Assembly: GCA_002304995.1 (NCBI GenBank)
Contig: DBPV01000093.1
Span: 1 to 12,684, forward strand
Length of the DNA: 12,684 nt
Direction: 5' to 3'
From: Syntrophaceae bacterium UBA1411
GTDB taxonomy: Bacteria; Desulfobacterota; Syntrophia; Syntrophales; Smithellaceae
Both the position numbers and the translations under genes were made by a program. This document shows, piece by piece, positions 7,185 to 12,684 of this stretch. The notes beneath the pieces were generated by a model. It was not told the DNA's origin. It searched no databases and saw nothing but the letters and a program-made list of their open reading frames with translations. Within the stretch, counting starts at the first letter, position 1; every line of letters begins with the position of its first letter.

Positions 7185-8213
7185 TTATCTTTCCCTGAAT
7201 TTGCGGGCTTTATCTTTCAGCGTGCGGAAATATTCCGTCTCCACGATTTCGGAAACATCCTGCGCCTGCTTTTCCCGGTCGATGATGATTTTCAGTTCGT
7301 CGACCTGCCGCTGGAGCGTTCTTTCTCTTTCCCGGACTTTTCCGGCCATCTGCTCGAAAATGCGGGCGAGCCGCCCCAGTTCATCTGTGCGCGCCGAAAC
7401 GCCCGCCAGTCCGGGCAGATCGTAGTCGCCCTGTTCCACGGCTTGCGCGGCGCGGGCCAGACCTGCCAGCGGATCGGTCACCTTCCGGACAAAAACGATC
7501 GCGGCGATAAAGCCTGCAACCAAAAGCAGCACGGAAACGACGGCGGCGATGTAAAAGTTTTCCACCATCGCGCTGTGGGAAACCAGATCGTCGAGAACCG
7601 CCCAGGTGATGGCGCCGGCGGTGGCCAGAATGCTGACGACCAGCAGGCCGGTGATCATCAGGATGGTCCGCGTCTCGAGCGTCAGGCGAATGCGGCGGGC
7701 CAGAAGGAGAATGACCGGCACCAGAATGAAGCCGTTGACCGCGTCGGTGAGAAACGCGGGCAGAATCCAGGAGGGGAAGGAGGCGGGAAAGGTGAGCAGA
7801 TGGATAAAGAGAACGTCGAGCACGACCGCCGCTCCGACGCCCGCGGCGCAGGCGAGAACGATTCCCCCCTGCAGCAGGCCGAACGCGCGGACGGTGTCGA
7901 TGCGATGGATGTACCGGTAAACGGCGAGCCCGGGGATGAATCCCATAAGGCCGTTGGCGATATGCCAGTTCCAGAATTTAAAGGCGCCGAATCCGCTGAT
8001 GGCGTCGCCGATCACATTGCCCGCCAAGCCCGTGATGAAGCCGGCCAGCGGATGGACCAGAATGCCCACGGCCATCGGAAGAGCAATCTGCGGCCGCAGG
8101 GAGATGATCGGCGCGGAGGGCAGCAGGAAAATGTTGGAAAGGTTGTTCAAAAGCCCGTAGACGGCGGCAAAGGCCAAACCGGCCAGGAGGATTTTTTTTG
8201 CGCCCGGATTCAT
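7185..8213 (-). CDS. Membrane protein: ECF-S-like transmembrane domain plus HAMP, no output domain
   Basis: A 342-residue inner-membrane protein. About seven hydrophobic segments lie at 8-26, 42-68, 82-98, 113-140, 150-171, 184-207 and 219-242. The first five, with the GNVIGDAISG motif (65-74) followed by a Trp-rich segment and NGLMGFIPGL, resemble the substrate-binding S component of ECF vitamin/metabolite transporters. The next two TM segments bracket only about 12 residues, so no large periplasmic sensor is present. A HAMP linker follows at about 242-296 (P248, DELG at 278-281), then a coiled coil to about 315, and a short tail SEIVETEYFRTLKDKAR at 321-337. There is no kinase, cyclase or methyl-accepting domain, so the signal must pass to a partner. 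The ATG at 8213 overlaps the ATPase stop as ATGA. An upstream in-frame ATG at 8279 lies inside the ATPase gene and would add a hydrophilic, non-conserved-looking stretch. Confidence 0.8.
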   Translation of the reverse strand: MNPGAKKILLAGLAFAAVYGLLNNLSNIFLLPSAPIISLRPQIALPMAVGILVHPLAGFITGLAGNVIGDAISGFGAFKFWNWHIANGLMGFIPGLAVYRYIHRIDTVRAFGLLQGGIVLACAAGVGAAVVLDVLFIHLLTFPASFPSWILPAFLTDAVNGFILVPVILLLARRIRLTLETRTILMITGLLVVSILATAGAITWAVLDDLVSHSAMVENFYIAAVVSVLLLVAGFIAAIVFVRKVTDPLAGLARAAQAVEQGDYDLPGLAGVSARTDELGRLARIFEQMAGKVRERERTLQRQVDELKIIIDREKQAQDVSEIVETEYFRTLKDKARKFRER

Positions 8214-8965
8214 GCCGTAATCCTCCGGAGGATATCTTCCAGAATCCGGCTGAGCACGGCATCCGGATGCGTCAGACAAAACAGGCCGGAGCTGCCCAGC
8301 GCCATCATTTCGTCGGCGTGCGGCAGGACGCCGGCCACGTCGCAGGCATAAGCCGCCGTCACTTTAGCGGCAAGCGCGTCGCCCGGGAGAGCCGCGGGGA
8401 CTTTGTTCACAATCAGAAACATCCGGGGAACCTCGAGCTGCCGCGACACCTCGACGGTCACGGCTGTTCCCTGATAGTCCTGCTGATCGGGGCGCAGCAG
8501 AATGAGGAGGATGTCGGCGATGGCGATCGACATCAGCGTCTCCTCGTTCAAGCCCGGGTGGGTGTCGATGAAAAGATAGTCGAGCGCGAACTGCTCAATC
8601 GCCTTCCGATAGCCTTCCTTGAGCAGGTTGATGTCGTAGCCGTAATGCAGGACCCGGGCGATGTCTCCCGTGCGGATGCTCGAGGGGATGAGAAAAAGCT
8701 TTTCCCGCTCCTCCGGGCCGAGGACCCGGGACACGTCGTAAACCGCGCGTCCGATGTCGCATTTGCCCCAGAGGAAATCGTTTAAGGTATGGGGCGTGTC
8801 TTTGGGATCGAGGTTGAACAGCACGTGAATGCCGGGAGACTGGATATCCGTATCCACGACGCCGACGCGCCGGCCCTGCCGGGCCAGAAGGCAGGCCAGA
8901 TTGGCCGTGGTGTTGGACTTTCCCGTTCCGCCCCGAAAGGAATGAATCGCGATGATTTTGGGCAT
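8210..8965 (-). CDS. ParA/MinD-family ATPase
   Basis: A 251-residue P-loop ATPase of the SIMIBI (ParA/MinD/Mrp) class. The deviant Walker A is at 11-17 (RGGTGKS), switch I at DTDIQSPG (38-45), Walker B at YLFIDTHPG (D134), and NKVP at 187-190. The signature Lys at the start of the deviant Walker A is Arg here; the P-loop Lys16 is kept. The C-terminal VLSRILEDILRRI could form an amphipathic helix like MinD's membrane anchor. Such ATPases position or organise complexes on membranes or nucleoid by ATP-dependent dimerisation. With no MinC, MinE, ParB or flagellar gene nearby, it is probably dedicated to the membrane protein that it overlaps by 4 bp. The start at 8965 has GAGGA 5 nt upstream and begins the first beta strand directly. 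An alternative ATG at 9016 lies within the promoter and is rejected. Confidence 0.88.
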   Translation of the reverse strand: MPKIIAIHSFRGGTGKSNTTANLACLLARQGRRVGVVDTDIQSPGIHVLFNLDPKDTPHTLNDFLWGKCDIGRAVYDVSRVLGPEEREKLFLIPSSIRTGDIARVLHYGYDINLLKEGYRKAIEQFALDYLFIDTHPGLNEETLMSIAIADILLILLRPDQQDYQGTAVTVEVSRQLEVPRMFLIVNKVPAALPGDALAAKVTAAYACDVAGVLPHADEMMALGSSGLFCLTHPDAVLSRILEDILRRITA

Positions 8966-8992
8966 GGCGTCCTCTTTGTCGAAGTCGGCCGC

Positions 8993-9021
8993 AGTATAAA
9001 AAAGGCAATGCGCCAAGTCAA
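8993..9021 (-). promoter_or_regulatory. Sigma-70 promoter of the four-gene operon
   Basis: On the minus strand, TTGACT (9016-9021) and TATACT (8993-8998) are separated by exactly 17 nt. Transcription would start near 8986, giving a leader of about 20 nt that carries the GAGGA site before the ATPase ATG at 8965. No further promoter is evident within the operon. The stretch 9022-9140 is GC-rich and holds no gene I can identify. Confidence 0.75.
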
Positions 9022-9140
9022 GGATATCTTGATAAAAAAGTTTGGAGAAGGGTTCCGGCCCGGCCGCCGGCAGGCGTTAAGGCTGGCGGATTTTCGGGCG
9101 GCTGAAAAAGCGGCAAAGGTTGTTGACGCGAAATTATCCC

Positions 9141-9911
9141 CTACAGACAGACAACACGGCTTTCTTTTTCCCGGGAGGCGATCCGGACCTCCGGCTTCAG
9201 ATCGCTTCTTTTTCCGATCATCTCCATAAACGTCCTGAGCGCCAGCTCCGGCGTATTGTTGTTTGCCGAAAGATGGGACAAGAAGACGTGTTTCAGGCGG
9301 GAGGACGCATGTGCAAGCGCAAGCGCGGCGGCCTGGACATTGGACAGGTGGCCCACATCGGAGGCGATCCTTCTTTTCATGTGCGCCGGGTACGGCCCGG
9401 TCTTCAGCATCTGTTCGTCGTAGTTGGACTCCAGAAAGACGGCGTCGGCGCGGCGCAGATGTTCAATCACGTTTTCGCAGTGTGTGCCGATGTCCGTCAT
9501 CACCGCCACAGTCCGGTCGGCGGAAGAGACGGAAAAACTGCACGGCTGGGCCGCGTCGTGCGATTTCAGAAAAGGATGAACGCAGAGGCTGCCGACCTGC
9601 ACCTTTTGCCCCGGGGAAAAGAAGCTGACCGATCCGCCGTTGATGGTTCGCCCGTAGGCCGCGTAGGTCTTTTGCGTCAGGAAAATCTCCATCCCGGATT
9701 TCCGGGCGAAGACATCGCTGCCGTGAATATGATCGTTGTGCTCGTGGGAAATGAATACGCCCCGCAGTTTGGACAAAGAAAGCCCGAGCCGGTTCATCCT
9801 TTCGATAATCTGTTTGCGGCTCACGCCCGCGTCGATCAGTACGGCGTCGTCGCCTTCTTCCAGATAATAGCAGTTGCCGTTGCTGCCGGACGCCAAAGAA
9901 GCAATTTTCAA
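9141..9911 (-). CDS. yycJ: YycJ/WalJ-family metallo-beta-lactamase-fold hydrolase
   Basis: A 256-residue cytosolic protein of the metallo-beta-lactamase fold, close to the YycJ/WalJ family. It opens with the family signature LASGSNGNCYYLE. The metal ligands are H56, H58, D60 and H61 in HEHNDH, H118 in KSHDAA, and D140 in MTDIG. Family landmarks follow: FLESNYDEQML (159-169), RRIASDVGHLSN (180-191) and LSHLSANNN (211-219). Members are predicted exonuclease-type or phosphodiesterase hydrolases linked to DNA repair or cell-wall coordination in Firmicutes; the substrate here is unknown. The start is TTG (9909-9911) with GGAAGGTGA about 7 nt upstream. It is chosen because it directly precedes the conserved KIASLASGS strand. 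The gene stands alone: the AbiE genes end 364 bp upstream and the four-gene operon begins downstream under its own promoter. Confidence 0.9.
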   Translation of the reverse strand: MKIASLASGSNGNCYYLEEGDDAVLIDAGVSRKQIIERMNRLGLSLSKLRGVFISHEHNDHIHGSDVFARKSGMEIFLTQKTYAAYGRTINGGSVSFFSPGQKVQVGSLCVHPFLKSHDAAQPCSFSVSSADRTVAVMTDIGTHCENVIEHLRRADAVFLESNYDEQMLKTGPYPAHMKRRIASDVGHLSNVQAAALALAHASSRLKHVFLSHLSANNNTPELALRTFMEMIGKRSDLKPEVRIASREKESRVVCL

Positions 9912-10275
9912 AATCCGTTCACCTTCCGTAATCTCTCAACATGCGCTTTCCGTCGGTGGCCGGCCGGGAAGACTTTGCTGCACTTCCTTTTTATGCCCTT
10001 TCGGCCGAAGAAAGAAACCTTTCTGCCGGACCAGCGGGAAGCCCCCTGAGCTAGTGGTGTTTGCGGTTTTGGACGGCAATTGTCAAGAGGAAAGATCGGG
10101 CGATCAGGCGGTAACGCAACTGGATGAAACGAGGACGAAAAGTTTATGACGGCAGCGGCAGGCTGTCAGGAAAGAGCGAATGATGAAGGGCTGCGGGAAT
10201 GATCAGGATTCCATTTTGATTGATATTTTGAGGTACGGCCCACAGCTTACGGTTCCACCCGCAGTTCCACATTTC
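9912..10275. other. Intergenic stretch of 364 bp without a supported gene
   Basis: No convincing coding frame is seen on either strand; only very short frames without ribosome-binding sites occur. On the minus strand there is a perfect TTGACA (10081-10086) that could serve yycJ, but no acceptable -10 lies at 16-18 nt. Just before the AbiEii stop side, GTGGAAC occurs twice on the minus strand (about 10256-10273). No terminator hairpin with a T-tract is evident after AbiEii. It may be a junction left by insertion of the AbiE genes. Confidence 0.5.
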
Positions 10276-10974
10276 TCAACCTTTCAGCAGTTCACGAAAG
10301 GTCAGAACCCATTCCTTCCATACACGGTCAAAATCAGGCAAGTCTTTCAGCATCGGCCCCAGCCGGTTGGTCCATGCCTTCTCATTCCAAATTCGTAGCC
10401 GTTCTGACGTCAGATTTGTTACATCAGGCGTGACATCCCGCACACGGCATTTCTCCGCAAGAATTTCCCTTTTGGAATAAACCGGAAGTATAAACGAAGA
10501 AAGATCATCATACCCTGGCTTGACAATTCGTAAAATCGCTTTATCCAGAATCGGTTCATCAAACGTCAGATGCACCTTTACCTGCGGCAACCCTTGGCGC
10601 TTTGCGCCGCCTCGGCTGTATTCCAGCGGTATTTCAAGCTGGAAGTCGCCCGGCGCCGTCAAAGGCTCGCGCACAGACAGGCGAATGCCCGACGCATTCA
10701 CTACCCATCCGGCAACAGTGTACAGCAAATCAAGCGATGCATGGAGGTTTGCCGCTTTTGGCCTGCAACTGAAATCGATGTCTTCGGAAAACCTGTACCC
10801 CTCATAATAACAGTGCCGCAAGCAGGTTCCCCCCTTGAACACCCAGCCGTGTTCCTTTGCACCCGCTTGCGCCAATCCTGAAAGAACCCACAGGATCAAA
10901 TAATCTTTTTCAATCTGGTCAAAACGAAGCCCTTCGCGCTGGGCCAGGCGATGCAGTTGCGCCGTCGTGATCAT
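10276..10974 (-). CDS. abiEii: AbiEii-type nucleotidyltransferase toxin, possibly shortened
   Basis: A 232-residue cytosolic protein of the AbiEii/AbiGii nucleotidyltransferase family, the toxin of type IV AbiE toxin-antitoxin and phage abortive-infection systems. The NTase signature is clear: FKGGT (46-50), then about 10 residues later YRFSEDIDFS (60-69) with D65 and D67. The conserved EILAEK follows, with K175. In family members this Lys is followed about 20 residues later by an RDxYD-like segment holding an essential Asp. Here the sequence passes at once to VRDVTPDVTNL and then to the typical C-terminal LPDFDRVW, so about 40-60 residues look missing in frame. The protein is short for the family (commonly about 250-300). 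The toxin may be inactive or divergent. Its ATG overlaps the antitoxin stop as ATGA, so it is translationally coupled. Local GC is low (25 G/C in the 60 bases from 10441). Confidence 0.85.
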   Translation of the reverse strand: MITTAQLHRLAQREGLRFDQIEKDYLILWVLSGLAQAGAKEHGWVFKGGTCLRHCYYEGYRFSEDIDFSCRPKAANLHASLDLLYTVAGWVVNASGIRLSVREPLTAPGDFQLEIPLEYSRGGAKRQGLPQVKVHLTFDEPILDKAILRIVKPGYDDLSSFILPVYSKREILAEKCRVRDVTPDVTNLTSERLRIWNEKAWTNRLGPMLKDLPDFDRVWKEWVLTFRELLKG

Positions 10975-11777
10975 GGTTGTATCTCCGCGTTGATCAGCAG
11001 TCCCCAGCGCCGGCTGTATTTTCCCTGTCTGGGTAGCGTCGGATCAAGGGAAATAAAACCGTGGGCAAGCGTCGTGGATTTCCGAAACGCTTCGACATCC
11101 CCCAGCCCCAGCGTTTCCATCAGAAAGCCCAGACGCTTGGCGACGGCGGAATTGCCGATTCCGGCCGCGTATTTTCGGAGCTTTTTTTCATCCAGCGTTT
11201 TCCAGAAACCAGCGAGCGCCTTGGCAATCTCGCCTATGCCGCCCACATATTGCGGAAGATCCAGACCATCAATAATCGTCTTTTCCCGATCCGTTACATT
11301 AAACGGCGTCTCATCGATCCAATCTTTCGTAACACCGAAAAACTTACTTGGCCTGACGGAAACGATTCTGTAGCTCACTCCGAGCACATTGCCCGGCGGA
11401 CGCCGGACGGGGTGATCGGTCGCCACAAATACCGTTCGGGGAAGCTGCTCCGTCATGCCGTGATGATTCAGCGCCGACCAGTAGGCAATCGCAGCGGGCT
11501 CAACCAGCTGCATGGCAACAATAAACTCATGCAACTGCGGCGAACGGTTGTCGCCTGAAGAAAGCGGGACGACCGCAAAACGACCCCGGCGGATGCGCCT
11601 TATCCAGCCTTTGGTTTGCAGCCGCTCCAGAAATTGAGACGTCGGATCATATTTGGAGTGCCCCAACACCTGCCGGGCAAAGGCCAGATCGAATGTCGAC
11701 TGTGTACCGGCCTTCGCCAGAAAAGCGGCCTCCTGCCTTCCCAGATGTCCTTTTGTTATATTCTGTGCGTCATTCAT
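10971..11777 (-). CDS. abiEi: AbiEi-family antitoxin / transcriptional repressor
   Basis: A 268-residue protein of the AbiEi antitoxin family. The N-terminal winged-helix part spans about residues 15-72, ending in the typical LQTKGWIRRIRRGRFAVVPL wing. The following segment LVEPAAIAYWSALNHHGMTEQLP (about 91-113) and the TDREKTIIDGLDLPQY stretch (about 162-177) are the hallmark blocks of the C-terminal antitoxin domain. In this family the protein represses its own promoter through the winged helix and counteracts the toxin without binding it directly (type IV). It lies upstream of and overlaps abiEii by 4 bp, the usual antitoxin-first order. The ATG at 11777 has only a weak TAGG upstream rather than a good Shine-Dalgarno, and the leader is short. 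The promoter lies at 11805-11832. Confidence 0.9.
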   Translation of the reverse strand: MNDAQNITKGHLGRQEAAFLAKAGTQSTFDLAFARQVLGHSKYDPTSQFLERLQTKGWIRRIRRGRFAVVPLSSGDNRSPQLHEFIVAMQLVEPAAIAYWSALNHHGMTEQLPRTVFVATDHPVRRPPGNVLGVSYRIVSVRPSKFFGVTKDWIDETPFNVTDREKTIIDGLDLPQYVGGIGEIAKALAGFWKTLDEKKLRKYAAGIGNSAVAKRLGFLMETLGLGDVEAFRKSTTLAHGFISLDPTLPRQGKYSRRWGLLINAEIQP

Positions 11778-11804
11778 AGTCTAAACAGCCTATCTTTGGC
11801 ATAT

Positions 11805-11832
11805 ATAATATAACATTTTGCTGATAAGTCAA
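11805..11832 (-). promoter_or_regulatory. Sigma-70 promoter of the AbiE operon
   Basis: On the minus strand, TTGACT (11827-11832) is followed after 16 nt by TATTAT (11805-11810), inside a very AT-rich block with the near-palindrome TATATAATATA. The transcription start near 11798 gives a leader of about 20 nt. Autorepression by AbiEi at this site would be expected for the family, though I do not see a clean long inverted repeat. Confidence 0.6.
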
Positions 11833-11942
11833 GACGTTTAAAGATGGAACACTTGCCGATGCAATGCACTTTTCGGCTGCTCACGGTCGGTGAAGTCCGG
11901 GATTATCCGGCCCGGATCGTGAAGCGATTCGACGGAAATAGG

Positions 11943-11969
11943 GGGGGCTTGATCGGGCGACTTGCCCCC
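11943..11969. other. GC-rich hairpin after the FadR-like gene
   Basis: GGGGGC (11943-11948) pairs with GCCCCC (11964-11969) around a 15-nt loop, 7 bp beyond the regulator's stop codon. It could stop transcription entering the AbiE promoter region. The bases that follow on the minus strand (CCTATTTCC) are not a proper T-tract, so a terminator role is only possible. A second short dyad, TCCGGG/CCCGGA, lies near 11898-11918. Confidence 0.35.
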
Positions 11970-11976
11970 GTGGTGT

Positions 11977-12684
11977 TCAGGACAGGCGAATTCCGCTGGC
12001 ATTTGCGGTTTTGATGGCTTCGTACACTTTTTTCTCGGCCAGTTTGAGCACGTCGCCCATCGCGGTGCGCGAGGCGGCCGCGTCTTTCTTCTTGAGCGCA
12101 TTGAGCAGCTTGAGATTCAGCCTGAGCGATGCTTCCGGAGCGCCGCCGATGGAATAATAAAACTCGGCAAAGAAAAAATACACGGGCTTGAAGGACTGGA
12201 AGACCAGGCGGCTGATGATGTCCCCCGACAGGGTGATGATCGTGCGGTGAAAATCGTAATCGCATTCGGCCAGCACTTTTGCGTCCGCGAGGTGGCGCTT
12301 CTTTCTTTCGAGATTCGCCTCCAGGTATCCGATATCGTCCGGCGTAACCCGAAGCGCCGCCTCGCCGGCCGCCTCCGTCTCGGTCACAAACCGAAACTTC
12401 AGGAGGGATTCGAGCGTCTGCCGGTCGATGGTTTTGTTGGCGCGCAAAACCTGGACCAGCGTTTCCACGGAGCCTTCCCGGTTGAAATCCCGCACATAGG
12501 TTCCGCTCTGGGGGTGGGTCACCGCAAATCCGCTTTGGACCAGCATGGCAATGGCTTCCCGGACGGCGAAGCGGTTTGCCCCGTATTTCAGCGCCAGATC
12601 CCTTTCCGGCGGGAGCCGGCTGCCGACCGGGTAGGCATTCCGGATGATGTCGTTTCGTATCGCGTTGAAAATTTTGCCGGGGAG
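11977..12684 (-). CDS. FadR-like GntR-family transcriptional regulator (N-terminus cut by window edge)
   Basis: An open frame of 235 residues runs in from the right edge to TGA at 11977-11979. The first visible part is the GntR winged helix: IFNAIRNDIIRNAYPVGSRL, then PPERDLALKYGANRFAVREA, and the wing GFAVTHPQSGTYV. Only a few N-terminal residues are missing. The C-terminal helical domain (about 85-230) is of FCD/FadR type, with LAECDYDFHRTI aligning with the D..FH block. The two later metal-binding His of ordinary FCD domains appear to be replaced by Asn and Val (LRLNLKLLNAL, MGDVLKLAE), as expected for the metal-free, acyl-CoA-sensing FadR type. It probably represses or activates fatty-acid or organic-acid genes outside the window; the effector is inferred only. 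An ATG at 12544-12546 is internal to the winged helix and is not the start. Confidence 0.88.
   Translation of the reverse strand, partial: LPGKIFNAIRNDIIRNAYPVGSRLPPERDLALKYGANRFAVREAIAMLVQSGFAVTHPQSGTYVRDFNREGSVETLVQVLRANKTIDRQTLESLLKFRFVTETEAAGEAALRVTPDDIGYLEANLERKKRHLADAKVLAECDYDFHRTIITLSGDIISRLVFQSFKPVYFFFAEFYYSIGGAPEASLRLNLKLLNALKKKDAAASRTAMGDVLKLAEKKVYEAIKTANASGIRLS

Noticed and set aside
5042..7198. A 718-codon open frame on the plus strand opposite the SAHH-like and MDR genes
   Set aside because: It is antisense to two well-supported genes. Its translation is Arg/Gly/His-rich low-complexity sequence without domains, as expected for the shadow of a GC-rich gene.
8214..8279. A longer start for the ECF-S/HAMP protein at 8279
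   Set aside because: It would overlap the ATPase by 70 bp and add a hydrophilic leader. The ATGA overlap at 8210-8213 is the usual coupled arrangement.
7140..8351. A 403-codon plus-strand open frame over the HAMP gene
   Set aside because: The translation is Gln/Asp/Gly/Arg-rich without hydrophobic core and lies opposite a protein with clear TM and HAMP domains.
8966..9016. A longer start for the ATPase at 9016
   Set aside because: That ATG lies inside the promoter, upstream of the predicted transcription start, and the P-loop protein begins naturally at 8965.
9120..10049. A 309-codon plus-strand open frame over yycJ
   Set aside because: It is antisense to yycJ, whose full set of metal ligands is on the minus strand; the frame is a composition artefact.
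10042..10055. A tRNA A-box-like string (TAGCTCAGGGGG on the minus strand)
   Set aside because: No matching B-box, anticodon arm or acceptor stem can be built around it, so it is not a tRNA.
10081..10086. A perfect TTGACA on the minus strand as a yycJ promoter
   Set aside because: No usable -10 box is found at 16-18 nt; kept only as a remark in the intergenic entry.
1..12684. CRISPR array, insertion sequence, rRNA or tRNA gene
   Set aside because: I saw no regularly spaced repeats, no transposase frame with terminal repeats, and no rRNA or tRNA core sequences by eye on either strand.

Overview
The window looks like a piece of a mesophilic, GC-rich Gram-negative chromosome, most likely a deltaproteobacterium (Desulfobacterota, Syntrophus-like). 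This placement is an inference from gene style: many FadR/MDR-type proteins, a ferritin-like protein, periplasmic TPR and lipoproteins, and strong AGGAGG ribosome-binding sites with occasional TTG starts. No marker gene fixes the taxon. Coding density is high and most genes lie on the minus strand.

Layout. (1) 1-1637: the tail of an unidentified plus-strand gene meets a minus-strand ferritin-like gene. That gene is divergent from a plus-strand periplasmic TPR protein, and both have near-consensus sigma-70 promoters in the shared intergenic stretch. (2) 1638-3449: after a hairpin terminator comes a secreted trypsin/V8-like serine protease. Just upstream of it lies a small lipoprotein whose core is a gapless, 50 percent identical copy of the protease's N-terminal pro-region. 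(3) 3653-8965: a tight four-gene minus-strand operon runs from one clear promoter at 8993-9021. In transcription order it encodes a ParA/MinD-like ATPase, a seven-TM ECF-S-like/HAMP membrane protein with no output domain, a zinc-dependent MDR dehydrogenase, and an 844-residue protein whose C-terminal third resembles the NAD-binding half of S-adenosylhomocysteine hydrolase. (4) 9141-9911: a YycJ/WalJ-family metallo-beta-lactamase-fold hydrolase with a TTG start. (5) 10276-11777: an AbiE-type toxin-antitoxin pair, lower in GC than its surroundings, with an apparently shortened AbiEii toxin. (6) 11977-12684: a FadR-like GntR regulator cut by the window edge at its N-terminus.

How the genes work together. 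The four-gene operon is the best candidate for an undescribed system. An ATPase of the spatial-organiser class is translationally coupled (ATGA overlap) to a membrane protein with a small-molecule-binding-like transmembrane domain and a HAMP signalling module. Two oxidoreductase-type proteins follow at 10 and 18 bp spacing. A reasonable hypothesis is a membrane-localised, ligand-sensing redox or metabolic assembly, but the substrate cannot be read from the sequence. The protease/lipoprotein pair is a second candidate module, in which the lipoprotein may act as a detached pro-region: chaperone, anchor or inhibitor. The AbiE pair is a mobile defence element.
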